Assembly (NCBI GenBank): GCA_048772705.1
Contig: JBLWGC010000033.1
Span: 1 to 64,000 of the forward strand
Direction of reading: 5' to 3'
Length of the DNA stretch: 64,000 nt
Source of the DNA: Leidyana gryllorum EB-2025a
Lineage: Eukaryota > Apicomplexa
Shown: one piece after another, positions 10,774 to 23,700 of the stretch
Numbering within the stretch: position 1 is the stretch's first letter
Layout of the letters: each line of letters begins with the position of its first letter
Made by a program: the position numbers and the translations under genes
Notes under the pieces: generated by a model
What the model saw: the letters and a program-made list of their open reading frames with translations, nothing else
Told to the model about the DNA's origin: nothing
Database searches by the model: none

Positions 10774-13529
10774 TCAGTGACTGCAGAATGGCAATAACAA
10801 TATCCAAAAGATCATGCGTACAACCATCATCAACATATATGTCGGGTGCTGTTCCACAGAATCTCGAACCACTCGCCCCACTATAGATTGAGGGTTTCGC
10901 AGCCGCTGTATACGCCGTCCGAACAAACAGTACTCCAAATACAAAGCAATCGCCAGATGCACACAATCCAACACCATCATCCCCACCACAGCTTTAGTAC
11001 TGATCGGCAAACATCCTATCCGGCACAATGAGAACCAGGAATGACCAGTCTTGGACCCACGTCGCGTGCCACAATCACCAACACTCCAAACATTGGGCAC
11101 AGTTGAACCTTCGCACTCACCAAATGCTGCTCGAAGATAGCAATCTTGACCACCACAATGCACTTCCAAAGCGTTCCGCCACATCACAATCTCCTCTTCT
11201 AGGTCCCTGTCGTCTAACGCTTCCGCGGTCAAACCATCTGACATGTACTGGCTGAGAAGTGAACTAGCTTCCGTGAAAGAATGAATGGTTCCACAATCGC
11301 CAGATTCACAAATGAGAGATCGTAATGTGCGCAAGCCAATTAGGGCCACTGTGCTCGCAGCTTTCCCTTGTGTGGAATACCCACTCAGTTTCTTCTGGGT
11401 GGATCCCCAGCGGATCATTCCAGCCAATAACAGACCCAAATCCTGATCTTCACACCTGTGCCCGAGGCGGTGTATGGCTATCAACCCATCAGCCACCGCG
11501 GCCAGCGCCTTTGTGTGCGTCTCGGAGCTCACATCCATTGACTCATACTTCATCGCTTTGAAGTCTTGCTCCAAATAATGCAATGTCAGCACCATCGCCT
11601 TCATTATTAATGGTCGTATGGTCTCGTGCCGTTCGCCAAGAGTACCTGCCCCCTTCCCATGCTCAGATTGCTGCAATCGTTGGGGAGGAGTACGTGTACC
11701 AGTATCGGTGTCATCAGTGCTGCCGCTTTGTCCGCTTGTGACCTGTTCGGCCCGACTCAACGGCCCTTTTCGATCGGCTTCGTCTTCCTCACAATCCTCA
11801 GACATCATCACGGGCGGGAACCCGAAAGGCTGGGTCCACTTTTGCGTTGAAGGCAACATGGCACAAAGCCTGATGTACAACTTGATCAAGGCCGTCCATC
11901 GACGAAGACGAGTTGGATCGGCCTCTCTTTGCACACGGCGCAGGATGATCGGAGTACCCGGGGAAGCAGCGTTATCCGTGTACTCCGGCGGTACACTATC
12001 CTCTGAAGACATGGCTGGCTCAGATGGGTGCTCGCTGTCGTCTTCCTCGCAGACCGAGTTAGGGAAGGTACCATGGTAAGCGTTGCCTTCCGGTCCACTG
12101 GCTATGATCTCTAACATGTTGGTGAGCAACACCAGTTCATTGTGTGTGACGATACTCCATCTGCAATACATTGGGGTTGGAAGTGCTGGACTACCCGCTG
12201 TAGCCAAAGCGGACTGTTCGCCGTCACATTCGGAGCTCAGGCTCATGTGAGCTATAAAATGCCACTCTTTCCCGAAGATGAAGTTCCATTGGGCGAAACA
12301 ATTATCTGAAAGCCGTTGTATAATATCTCGAACCACTGCGTCTTGGGCTTCCGTTGAAGAGCGAGGTTGCACCAGACTCTGGCTAGGACCGCGTGGGATG
12401 GACACTGGGAGCACATGATTCAAGGTGCGCCACATCTCGGCATACAAAGCTGATCTCAGCACAGTTCCTTCTTGGGGAAGGTGTTGCAGGGCGAGGGCAA
12501 CCATGGGGATTGGAGCTTTAGGGCCACGCGTCTTCAGCCATCCTCCTCGATTTGTGGAGTGCTGCTGGCCTGGTGTGTACTCAAAACAACATATGGTGTC
12601 CCGACACGTGTACAAGAGGTCCTCAAAGTCACCCAATCCCGAAGCACTAGCCCGGTGACCTCGGTGGGATGAATAGTCCAGTCTGCCTGGCAGGACAGTG
12701 TTCGCTAACTTCGTGCGGAGCCGGGATAGACGGTGTCGAGCTGCTGTACTCTGGGGTGAAGTCATAAGAGTGCGGGTGGAGTTGGAGTCCAACAAGTTGG
12801 AGAGAGCCCTCCATGCTACTAACGCAACTAAACAGGCCCATACCGAGAAGCTAGAGACTTGTTCTGAGCTCTTGGATCCGCGATGTAACAAGGAAGCTGT
12901 GCGACTTCTGGGAGGCAGATAAAGGGTGGCGCACCGCCAGGCAAGAGTCACGTAGTACGCCTCGAGTTCAGGGGATATGGTGTCCTCCGAGTGGTCATTC
13001 TGCGAGAACAGCCATCTATGGCCGTAGAATAGCTCAATCGATTCCACGGTCTTGGCAAAATTATCAGCACTGCTACTGCGGTTGTCCAACGTGCGGAGCG
13101 TGACTGCCCGCCACAGATGTTGTATAACTTCCCCTTTGGTCGCAGGCTTGTCGGAAACGACAGAAATATCACGTAGGAGGGATTTCAAATACGAGCTTTC
13201 GTCCATGTTGGCTAATTGTATCAGTAGTTTGCTAAAACGGACATGGAATGCGGAGATGCTCGAAACTCTTACTTGTCGCTGACTGAGCTTTTAGGGGGTG
13301 TGCTGGGCTCCGGGCCACATTCCAAACGTTGAGCGAGCGTCTGATCGTACGCTTCATGTTCATCGGTCCACATGGTAATGGCTGCCTGGCCGGACGGCGA
13401 TTCTGTTAGTTGTGGGTGAATATGCTTGCGGTAAGCGTTGGTAGCCTTATGTGCTCTCAAGTCCAGCGACTGGAGCATATTGGACTCGAAGACGGTATCT
13501 TCAGCAGGGGGTAGATTCAAGAATTGCAT
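10774..13529 (-). CDS. Uncharacterised 904-aa membrane protein
   Basis: Two exons: 13273-13529 (start MQFLNLPPAED) and 10774-13231, joined across a 41-nt intron that keeps the frame. The short upstream exon would otherwise look like a separate 85-aa ORF. The first 700 residues are soluble and alpha-helical in character, with acidic low-complexity insertions (SEDCEEDEADRKGP). The C-terminal 120 residues hold at least two hydrophobic segments (AVVGMMVLDCVHLAIALYL and YMLMMVVRMIFWILLLPFC), the second ending three residues from the stop, so this is probably an organelle or ER membrane protein with a large cytosolic part. A further hydrophobic stretch lies near residue 210 (VWACLVALVAWRALSNLL). 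No family recognised. It is divergent from the MATH-domain gene, with 182 bp between start codons. Confidence 0.6.
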
Positions 13530-13711
13530 TGTTGAAGCTTGAGCACACGTGTGTGCTATATGCGTCTCGACCTTATTTTGCCCTGGGGCCAACTGCCATG
13601 CGAGCCGGATTGATATGTATGCCCAGCGTCATGTACACTTGTAGTGATAGTCGCCGTGTACACTAGTGTCAGCAGGACATAGGTGCAAACGACAGTTGTT
13701 CTTTTTGACAG

Positions 13712-14437
13712 ATGGCGGAGAAGCAAAGGATATTTGTTCCACCTGAGCTGTTGGCTGCCAATCGTCAAAGCGCTCTGCCACGGAAGCAGACTCAGATTGG
13801 CTTCGCTACGGACCTGGCGCATGACCAATTGGTGTTCAGATGGAAATTGAATGATTTTGCGGACTTGCGAAGTTTGGCAGCCGGAGGTAGGCTTGACGAT
13901 CGTTGGCTTGCATTAGATGAGGCGATTGCAGACACCGATAGAGCAAATTTGAGCACTCCCGCCTATGCAGACTTGGAGGGTGAGTTGTGTATGGTAGTTG
14001 TGTATATAATCCTTTAGGCCGCCTATGGTGGTTGCGGTTGAAGTTGTGGACCGATCCGACTGGGGACCTGGGTATTTTCGTACACACGAAAGGGAAGGCA
14101 GACAGTCCTGGATGCACGACAGATCTGGCCTTCCACGTGGAGGGTGAGGAAGGCGAAATATGTAGGTGTTGGGGCTTGTTTGTATCGGTTCAACTTGGTG
14201 TTCGCAGTGTACCCGCTTCAGCGTGAAGGTAGCAATGTGAAGGTGGCCGGTGGGAGCGAGACGTCAAACTTTGGTTTAGCGGACGCTTTGACGAAGGAGG
14301 AGTGTGAAGACTTGGAGGACAAGAGCATTAGTCCAGTGGTTGTAGTGACATTGAACATCTGGGGTTCAGCGATAACGGAAGTGACGACAGAAGCAGCACA
14401 GAGTATTAACGAGGGAGACAGCAGGAAAGTGGTGTGA
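13712..14437 (+). CDS. MATH (TRAF-like) domain protein, about 207 aa
   Basis: Three exons (13712-13979, 14018-14143, 14208-14437) give 207 aa. The sequence follows the MATH beta-sandwich pattern: an early VFRWKLNDFADLRSL strand (compare F.W.I.NFS.L), then GRLWWLRLKLWTDPTGDLGI (compare W.L.LYP.G), a following strand GIFVHTKGKA, and near the end NFGLADALTKEEC then PVVVVTLNIWG, as in the final strands of MATH domains. MATH domains bind peptide partners and are often joined to BTB, protease or RING domains; none of these is seen here, so this would be a stand-alone domain. The short third region leaves room for a further intron. Family assignment is by pattern only. Confidence 0.5.
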
Positions 14438-14797
14438 GACGATGTCTCACTTGATGAGGGTTAGTTTCCAGAAGATTAGTACAAGGTTGTGTCAGCTTCG
14501 AGACTCCCCCGAACGCTATCTTTTTGAGATTCTTCGGCTGTTCTCACACGTCCTCTCCCCCGCTCGGTGTTGTCGGGAGTGGCTTGCTCGACTGACTGAC
14601 TGACTGACTGATTGTGACACATCACCAATCGTGCCTGACTGCCTGCCTGCCGAATTCATTTCTTGTCTAATCCCTCCCTCTGTATTCTCTTTCTCTTCTC
14701 TCACTCTCTATCTTCTTCTACTCTACTCTCTCTGTCCTTCCTTCCTTTCTCTCTCTCTAACTCTCGCGGCCTTTGATTTCGCGTGTCGAAGAACGAA
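14438..14797. other. Intergenic region with (GACT)n and polypyrimidine tract
   Basis: No gene seen. It holds a (GACT)n-type repeat around 14589-14615 and a long C/T-rich tract around 14680-14765 immediately upstream of the CCCH-protein start codon. The tract is probably 5' UTR, or a branch/polypyrimidine region of a leader intron. Confidence 0.5.
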
Positions 14798-16090
14798 ATG
14801 GTTGGTTCTACGGCAGTGCTGCCAACTCCGAAGCACCGTCACAACGGTGGTGATAAAGACGTGGCAAGCCCCGCTTCGAGCGAGTATGACAGTCCGAAGA
14901 CGCCCGGGGGAATGACGGCTCAACGAATGCAGTGCTTCAAGACCAAGCGGTGTAGATTTTGGCTCGAGTCCCGATGCACGCGAGGCGATCGGTGTACCTA
15001 CGCGCACACGGATGTGGAATTGCGCATCCCACCTGACCTCACCAAGACAAAGATCTGTACCCGGTGGAAGCGAGGAACGTGCGACAAGGAAGCTGGGGAG
15101 TGTGCTTATGCACACGGGATGGAGGACCTGCGGGAAGCGACTACGCCTTCTACTGTAACGAATACGGGTCGTAGTAACGCTCCCGAAGGTCTGAGCTTTG
15201 GCGTGCCCCCACCAGCTACGAAATTGCGCGACTCGCCTCCGTATTCGTCTCGCAGTTGTCAGACGATAAGCAGCACCGCGTCAACGCGTTATACGTCTCG
15301 GAGGGACTCTGACGCGTCCTCGAACGAGGGTGGTCAGACGACGACAGCGGCGGCAGCAGCAGTCAAACAACAGTCACGAGGAGTTGGAGGAAAGGCGGGG
15401 TCTCCGTCAATTACCGGTCATGGAATTGCGTCGTCGTCAGCCGCTGTGACTTCGTCGCCGCCTGCGCCGTCCCACCCGACGCCCTCTGCTTCGGTTGTTA
15501 TTCCGATGGCGTCATATGGCAGTAGCAGTCGTCCCTCTGCTGGTGGGAGCCTGAGCAACAGCCCGCCGCCAATTCTTCCCTTATGTGGATCGCCAAACAA
15601 GCCGGCTGGTCCGCAATCGTCTCCCATAATGGTTGAATGCTCCGGAATGACAGGAGCCGCGGCCGCTTACTCGAGTGCAGCAGGGCTTGAGCTGTGTGGG
15701 GGCGACCATATGATGCTGATGGCGGGTCCTTCTTCTTCTGCTGCTGCTGCTGCGGCGGGACCCTCCGCCATGGACATGTCGGAGGCTCATTCAGCTGCTG
15801 CCGCTGCATCGAATACGCCTCTGAGTCGGGCGGCAGTGTACGCTGCAGCTCAATACTATCATATTCCCACCGCGAGTGCACACCACGGCCCGAGCAACGA
15901 CCACAATCCTTTACACAGCTCTTCGTCTATGATGACATCATCGATCGCGCGTGTTTGCAGAATGGAGGAGTCTCTACATCAGAAGACAGATCGTTACACC
16001 CCTGGTGAGTTTTTGACTCTTCATCTCCCAACTTTTGTTTGATCAGATGAATTGTTGCTGGCGGTGTTGACCGTTCCATATTACGACTGA
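14798..16090 (+). CDS. Tandem CCCH zinc-finger RNA-binding protein
   Basis: Two exons (14798-16004 and 16047-16090) joined by a 42-nt intron give 416 aa ending VLTVPYYD. Residues about 45-110 contain two CCCH fingers: CRFWLESRCTRGDRCTYAH (C-x7-C-x5-C-x3-H) and CTRWKRGTCDKEAGECAYAH (C-x6-C-x6-C-x3-H), each preceded by a KTK-type lead-in (FKTKR, TKTKI). Such tandem fingers bind single-stranded, often AU-rich RNA and control mRNA stability or processing. The remaining 300 residues are Ser/Ala/Pro-rich low complexity, including Ala runs encoded by GCN repeats. The tiny last exon was chosen because it restores an open frame after the last conserved residues. Confidence 0.85.
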
Positions 16091-17224
16091 TTGGAACTAT
16101 TCTCTTGGAGTATATAGTCACATTGTTTGAGTGGTCTGGCGGTAATGGCCAGGGACAATCGTCACCAAGACGCGTCTATTTGTATCACTCTGTTCCCAAA
16201 CATCCATCTCCCTATTTATTTATATTCGTGAGCTGCGTAGCGGCTTTGGTGTACCGCAATGCCTCGTCACCGTCTGATATGACTGACGGTGAGCAAGTGA
16301 GGTGTGCGGAGGAGACACAAGTAGTGGCTATGCGGCATTTATTGTCCGTTATAGATATCGAAGCGGAGACATCGCTTCTTATGCAACTCATCGGTCTCTC
16401 GATCGATGACATCGGAATTGCCGTCGTGTTCTTATCGTCACTAACAACGACTGACTGACTATTGATTGACTTACTGACTGACTCCTCGTGATCGCGACTT
16501 TTTCGACGAGCGCTCCCAGGAAAAAAAGCGGGTTCCATCCTGCCTGCTACCTGCAGCTGGTGTGTGCGACCGACGTGTACCCACCAGCTCGCTGATTTTC
16601 GTCCAGCCGAGGAAAGCTCAATGCTTCTATTACTATTGTTTGATCTCCTTATATACAAAGCTTGTCTTCTTTCTGATTGTTCACTACACCCCCTCCCCTT
16701 CATTTTAAACTCCCTCACATCGCCCTTACCAGCCAAGTGGTTCATACCGTACCGCACGACGCAGGTCTGTCCCCTTCATATCTCTGATATATTGCTGTTA
16801 GTCTGGTCTCTTCTCGCTCTTTCTTTCCCCCCTCGCTCTCTTCTCTTCTCTTCTGACTCTCTTACTCTTCGCTCTCCACCATCGTAACTGTGCATCACTA
16901 TATGGCGCCCCCCTCTCACTTACTTATTCCACTCGGGATCGAATTGCGCCCCGCATCACTTCTCTCTCTTCCTCTCTCTTACCCTATCTATCTCTTGAGA
17001 TCGGCCGACGTTGGCGGTGGAGGACTCCAATTGGCCCCGGTTAGAGTCGTGTCGTCGCCTCTTTCCGTCGATATCTGTTGTCTGTCTGCCCACCCACCGA
17101 TACGAACAAAAGGAAGAAGTGTAGCGTCTTCACCTAGCGAAGCTTTTTGCAGTAACTCTTGATGAGTGATTGAGTATGTCGTCAAATCAAAGTGAAATGA
17201 CTGATTGACCGACCGACCGATTTA
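16091..17224. other. 1.1-kb gene-free region, pyrimidine-rich
   Basis: No supported gene. It contains GACT/GATT-type tetranucleotide repeats (about 16449-16482 and 17190-17222), and C/T-rich stretches between about 16780 and 16990. It probably comprises the 3' UTR of the CCCH gene (+) and of the TVP15-like gene (-), which are convergent. Confidence 0.4.
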
Positions 17225-18418
17225 TTAACAACAAACATCGTGGAAACGCATTATACCCACACTACCGAGGATCCCACCCGCTATCAAATTGAAGGTGCTC
17301 TTCCGCCAGAATGATAACGAGAGACCCCCGACAAACAAATGGAAGAAACCCTAAAGTCAAATTGAGATCCGTGTCAAGAGAGGAGGAGACACCCACGACA
17401 ACAAACTCCATCGCTGCCTCGCCTCCCGATCGCCCCGCCGGTGCCCACAATGTGTATTACTGCATGTGTCACTAATATCAGTCAGTCGTCCCCAAAAGTG
17501 AGGTGCCGGCTGGGGGGCAGAGCGATGGCCACCAATACATACGTATGTTTCGACCGAAAAGTTGTCACCGCATTTATACTTACCTTCCCCGTTGAAGTGG
17601 TCAGAATGCGACACCAGTTCTCAATCCCTTTATTTATCAAACTGTGCCCCGGCAGATACGAAGCTTCGGTAATGAAGATCACTACGCCAAATACGGCCAG
17701 GTACATCTGAACGACAAATTCAACCGGACTCGTGACCACCGTTATCGACCCAAATAGCGATGCCATCGCCAGACACACTCCTATAATTGCCACATTTATC
17801 AGAAATATACATTCAGGGCTCATCACCAAAATGCAGACCTCTCATCGACGAACAAAGCCCACCTGCAACAGAGCATATTGTGTCCATTGTCCTGCGCAAC
17901 GCTCTGGCCAAAGGCGACGGACCCACTGGCGCTTGCGGAAGAGGCATAGCTATGTACCCATTCGGCGAAGGAATTAGTGCTGCGGACGTCCCAACTGCTG
18001 GTGGCAGATATATAGCGTGGTGGTGACATCCACAACCCTCCACCTGCGGAGACGGAGACACACAAGCTGATGATGATGGCTGGTAAAACTCTTGTAGTGC
18101 TTGCGCAATCCTCCGTGCAATCGCACTTTTAATTTCCCCTGATAATGACTGAATCGCTGACTCTCCTCGGGGAGTGAATGGAGGGAACTCATAATGATGC
18201 TGTAAAGCTGCTGACGGCATGCCCATGCCGCGGGGGGTAGAACTCAGATAGTCAGGCGCCGCCGCTCCACCGCCCAAACCAGGACGCTGCTGCTGCTGCT
18301 CACGCCGCCTCAACGCGTCTTCAATCAACTGCTGTAGCAACTCTGCACTCATGTCATTCCTCTTCTCTCCAGTAGCATTAGCACCAGTCGCTCTCTGAAA
18401 ACCTTCATGTTCAGCCAT
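17225..18418 (-). CDS. TVP15 / COPI-associated-like Golgi membrane protein
   Basis: Three exons (17827-18418, 17584-17780, 17225-17350) give 304 aa. The first 200 residues are hydrophilic, with a Gln run (RREQQQQRPG) and Pro/Ser-rich segments. The C-terminal 105 residues are a four-helix membrane domain resembling TVP15/COPI-associated proteins: VCLAMASLFGSITVV, VQMYLAVFGVVIFITEASYL, then LINKGIENWCRILTTSTGKG and GFFHLFVGGLSLSFW, closing with AGGILGSVGIMRF. The signature 'RxLTTSTGKGxFHLFVG' is the best family evidence. Members sit in late Golgi vesicles and act in trafficking. The long disordered N-terminal extension is unusual for the family. The first splice was fixed by comparing all donors and acceptors that restore the membrane-domain frame. 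Confidence 0.68.
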
Positions 18419-18450
18419 CAAAAGGTAAGCAACCTTTGAACTTCAATTGA

Positions 18451-20776
18451 ATGGAACCTCCAAAAATACCTCCAGCAGACCCCAGACCCGCCAAGTGGCA
18501 AGGCTCTGCTGCTGCCTTCTTCGAGAATGATCCGCCTATCGACTATACCCCCATCACTGACGCACCGAAACTCGCCATAGCAGACTTTGAGGTGACCACA
18601 GAGAAGTTCTCCCCCAGACTTGTCAATCAATCAAACTACCTTCTCAGGATCAAGGAGAAATAGGTCGTGGACAGTTCGGCTCCGTTCACAAGGTCAAACA
18701 CAAGAGTGGAGTGAGTCGACATTTCCTTTGCTTCACACTATGGAACAACTCACAGGTCGTATGCGTTTGGAAGAAGCTAGACTATCGCCGCATGACGGAA
18801 AAGGATAAGAGTCAATTGACTCAAGAAGTCACTTTGCTTCAATCCCTGCATCATCAACACGTCGTGCGCTATCTGGGCCGTATTCAGGACAAAATCAGTG
18901 GACATCTCTACATATTGATGGAGTGGTGTGATGGAGGGGATCTGGGCCGATATTTAGACCACACGGTGCGCAAAGGCTTCTTCATTGCCGAAGACACAAT
19001 TTTGACGTGGCTGGCCCAACTCATAGACGCACTGCACTATTGCCACACCCGACCAGAAGGTCGAGTCTTCCATCGGGATATCAAACCGCAAAATGTCATG
19101 ATCTGCTGTCAATATAAGGTGAAAATCGTGTGTGCCGCCATCGTGTGCGTGTGTGTGCGCGCGTCAGTGTGATGTCTGTGTCTCACCACCTGCCGCCCCC
19201 ACCCCCCCTGTTCTTCAACTTAAAAGGTGTGCAGAAAGTCAAACTGGGTGATTTCGGCCTGGCGAAAATGCTCCAGCCCACCCAGTTAATGACTCAGACA
19301 CATGTCGGGACCCCTTACTATATGTCGCCGGAGGTTTTGAACAAGAATCAATATGATGCTAAAAGTGACGTCTGGTCTCTGGGGTGCTTATTATATGAAA
19401 TGACAACGGGAAAGAGTCCTCACGCTGGCGCAGCCAACTATGACCATTTACGTCAGCTCGTACAAACATCTACCGACTTGCCCGGGCTCCCAAACTACTA
19501 CAGTCAAGAGCTATTCAGCTTGATAATGTGGATGCTCAATCGCGACCCAGTCAAACGGCCCAGTTGCAGCGACTTACGACTCACCTTCGCTTTTCGGTTG
19601 GGCTGTTTCATTGGTCTCGCTGAGCTCACTGAGAAGGTAATAACTCGGAGTCGCGAGACCGAGAAGATCATTGCGCTGTTAAAGCGCGAGCTTAAGAAGA
19701 CTCGGGGGCGGCTGGAAGACACGAAAGCCAAAGAAATAGAGGCAAAGGACAAAGAGGAGGAGCGGCCGGGCAGTAAGGATCATTGCTTCGGTCGTGACAT
19801 CATCCACACGGAAGCCATAACGACTACGACCGCTGGGGAGGAAACGCTTCAGCCTCCGTTGAGTACGAAAGAATCAACCAGTCGGGCGAGTACGAGACGG
19901 TACGTTGAGCAACAGACGAACCGTCTGACCAGTGGAGAGTCGTCAAGGCGGCAAACTACAGCGCAAGCGATTGGCCCTCAAGTGATTAATAGCAGCAGTA
20001 GCAATACCACCAGTCCGCCCACAACTGTTGTACGGTCGGACACCGATGATGTTGGCCAGATAATAAGCCTATTACCCCCTCAAACACTGCAGCGTCCCCC
20101 TCAAAGCCAACCTGTGGCGGGATTCCGGCCCACTTGTCAACTCGCAAGACTCCACTCGGAGAGGCAGTCGGGACCGAATGCGATCAGTCACGCCCAAGTG
20201 CATCGCAAATTGGGGAGTCAAGACTTGCCACGAGTGCAGACGCAACCGACAATACGTGCGCATTCGCAGCCAAATGGGGGCGGAGAATATGGCGGCTACG
20301 GGGGACACAAGTACCCCTCGACTACACGTGTGAGCTCGAGCTCTAAGAGGACGATGGAAGCTGCAGCTGCACTTGGCGAGTTGCCGTTTGTTCTTGAAGA
20401 TGAAGACCTGCTGCCGACAGCTGTTGAACCAAAAGGCGCATCTGTATTGTTGGGCTTAGAGTCACCGCCTCGTCTGCGTCCGCGGAGTGACATATTGGGA
20501 ATACCATCTTCATCTGCACTTCCGGCTGCCTCGGATGTGTCAGCGCTCTGTCGGACAGCGGAAGATGACTCTAAGCGAATAGAAAAAGAGCGTCGTGAGC
20601 GTCAACGAAGGCGTCTCCTTGACTTTGGTATCCTTCCTGCTGTTCCTGAGGACGATTTAGAGGTACTGTCACCAGAAAAGCTGAATCTGCGTAGTCGGAT
20701 CTCTCCTGGGGGTGGGCTTGACCTAAGCCCTCATTTAGCAGCGAATCCATTGTTAGAGAGCAAAATTAATTACTAA
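18451..20776 (+). CDS. NEK-like serine/threonine protein kinase
   Basis: Four exons (18451-18591, 18648-18710, 18756-19118, 19235-20776) give 702 aa. The kinase domain occupies about residues 45-325. It has a glycine loop GEIGRGQFGSV, a VAIK-like lysine in VCVWKKLDYR, catalytic loop VFHRDIKPQNVMI, LGDFGLAK, activation segment THVGTPYYMSPEVL, and SDVWSLGCLLYEM. The WKKLDY and YMSPE features and the LNRDPVKRPS tail are typical of the NIMA/NEK family, which controls mitosis and cilia or flagella. A charged coiled coil follows (EKIIALLKRELKKTRGRLED), then about 300 residues of Ser/Pro/Thr-rich, probably disordered tail. The third intron carries GT/GC repeats. The stop codon is only 12 nt before the ATG of the myosin gene. 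Confidence 0.9.
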
Positions 20777-20788
20777 GCTATAGACGCG

Positions 20789-23700
20789 ATGGTGGCCCCA
20801 ACTATTGGTAGAAGAACCGTCTGGATTCGCGATCCAACTGACGGGTTCCGACGAGCCGTCCTGGAAGGGGTACAGGGAGAGAAAGCCTGTATTTCTCTAA
20901 TGTCGTGTGAGCGTATTCGTTGCTTCTTTTGATTGAGACCTGTTTGAACTCTTAAAGCGAGTGCACGATCACCTAATGTGGTGCCAGAGAGTACTCGAGT
21001 GTTGATGGACTGCGCACACGTGTATGAGGACCTTCCCAGTACAGCCGAGGACTGTTGTCTGCTGCCTCAGTTGACCCCCTTCGCGGTGTTGCGCAACTTG
21101 GAACTCCGCTACGCGCGTGGAGAGCACCTGACCTTTGTGTCAGACGTGCTTTTATCCATCAATCCCTGCGAGGACCGCACTCGGACCTCAGCTTCCGCCA
21201 ATCACTTAGACGTTAATGCCACGCTGTACTCTCCCATCGGGACTTTATTGAACAATGTCTTAGGCCGACTTGAAAAGTCGCCACAGACTATTGTCATCAG
21301 TGGTGACGCAGGCGCTGGCAAGACGGAACTGGCCAAACGGATGATGGCCGCCTTCTCCAGCAGGCTGGAACCCCGTCAAGCAGATCAGCTGCACTCCTGG
21401 TTGAGTTTCATACATCCGGTGGCAGAGTCTTTTGGGAACGCCGCAACTAAGCGGAACGCTAACAGTTCACGCTACGGCCGGTTGACTCGATTGGACTTGC
21501 GGGGTGTACGAACTGATGGAAAGAACATCTGCTCCCAAGTCGCCGGTTTGGAAACCACTCCCTTCCTATTGGAACGACGACGAGTTCTCCAAGTGTCTCC
21601 TGGTGAAACGACATTTCATATCCTCTGCCTCCTTGAAACAGGTTGGCCTCCCATTCAATGCTTCTGTCACTCATTTCCCCCTTTGAAAAGAGTTGGCGCC
21701 GTGGCTGAAGCGGATTGACCCCAAGTCCACCAGTGGTCGGAGTCTTCACGCAAGTCTGAGCGATCTGGTGGCGTTTCACGATGGGAGATATAATGTTGCA
21801 GTCTTCAACTGCCTAACTAGTTCGCGACACCACCATCACCATATCAGACCCCATTATAGCTTCGATCAAGTTATGAATGCTCTGTCAGCGCTAAGCCGGA
21901 GCGTGGATAGCTGCCTGGAAGTCATTTCTGTGCTCCTAGCAGTCCTGTGTTTGTGTACCCTTACACGTGACGGCAAGGTATGCGGCTCTGCGAACATCAC
22001 AACCACCATCCTTTAGAGTCTGAAATTGAGTGATCTGAGGAACTCAACAATGCTTCGCGATACACTCCCTGATCTGCTCGGAATTGAGCGGTGTGAATTT
22101 CTCAAATTGGTGACTGAAAAGTAAGATTTGTTCCTGTTTGCAGCGTTCCTTGGGTTGCGTCTCCGTGTGTGCTATCGTGTGAGTAGCGAGACACGTACAG
22201 GGGTTGTAGTCTGATTACTTGTGGGCTGATTATCATGACTTGTGCGCGTAATCTTGTTGCAGACGGTTGCCCCAAGGCGACGTGCTGACTCGCGATATGA
22301 ATGATGTGAACGTCATCATGCGAGCGCTGGCCATGGAGTTGTATGAGCGACTGTTTAATAGAGTCATGACACTGGAAACGTTCACGTATCAGCAGCATGA
22401 CAAGGAACAAGAGGCGGCTGTGACGGCTGTGGCTGATTCATTGACATCTTTATCGTTATTGGATATCTTTGGTTTCGAGAACCTGGATCACAATTCATTG
22501 AACCAACTATTGATCAATACTGCTAACGAGCGAATTCAGCAGCTCTTTGTTGAGCAGCGAATGAAGCATCAGGCCCAAATGTTACGGGAAGAGGGCCTGT
22601 TGGACGTTGCCTCGCATCAATATGACAATGTGAGTGGTGGTGTGGTTTCAAGTGGTTGATGAGGTTGTTTGTAGTCTGGAATCTTGCGACTACTGGAAGG
22701 TCCCGCACCTTTTGCGATTATACCGACATTGAATGACGTAACCAATCTTACTGCAAACAAACCGGTTGAAATGCAAACACGAAATCTATGCAATCGACTA
22801 AAGGTGATTGGCTATGTTGCGTGATATGTGGAATATGTTTGATGTAAAGGCGTGTATGGAAAAGGCTGGACCAGATCTCATCCGTGCTTTTGATGACGTT
22901 CGACGGTGCTTTGGAGCTATGCATCATTCTCCCTTGGGTGGTGGCAAGGTGAGCGAGCGAGCAGTCGATCCACTGTGTTGCCTGGACACTCCTTTCTTGC
23001 TTCAGTGTTTCAGTATCCGACACAGTGGTGGTGGTGTGGTATATACAGTCAATGACTGGGTGACGATGAACATGGACAAGGTGGGTTGCTGGTTCGTGTG
23101 TTTTCTGACGATAGACTCAACGTCCGCCGTTGTAGTCTGTATCTGGATTGAGCTATGTTCTGGGAACGAGCAAGTACCAGACTGTGAGGGCGCTTGCGAA
23201 AGCGACAGGCTTGAGACGGCCAGAGGGGACCCAACAGAGATTTCAAACAGTAGCCCAAAGGTACCAATCGAGGTGCCATTGTGGCTGACACTCACACTGT
23301 AATTCCCCGCAGCTTCAGTTATTCCGTGGACTATATGATCAATCTGCTCAGGAAAGATGAGCTGAACTACATCCGGTGTCTGCGTCCCAATTCCCAGCTG
23401 ACTCCCAACCATTTCGAACGTCGCCATGTCCTCGAGCAAATGGAAAGGTTGGCCATACCTCCCTTAGTACAGCTACTCCAAACCTGTCTGGCACTCAACC
23501 TCCCCCTGGCCAAGATTGAAGAACAACTGGGAACCAGCCCCCACGATCTGTTGAGCCGCAAACGCAATATAACCAGAGGTAACCGCTGCGCTCCTCTAAC
23601 CCCCCCCTCAAACTCGCTCGTCAGCCCTCGAAGCCGCCCTGATGACTGCGGGCGTCGACTACAATGATTACCGCGTGGGACGTACACGACTCTTCATTAC

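Noticed and set aside
13269-13592. Separate small gene of about 107 aa
   Set aside because: A 41-nt intron joins it in phase to the large downstream frame, so it is exon 1 of the 904-aa gene.
14144-14165. Apparent 22-nt intron in the MATH-domain gene
   Set aside because: A 64-nt intron using the later acceptor (ttcgcag before 14208) also keeps the frame and has a better acceptor, so no ultra-short intron is needed.
17827-17870. Apparent 22-nt intron in the TVP15-like gene
   Set aside because: A normal 46-nt intron (17781-17826) joins the same frames with standard GT-AG ends.
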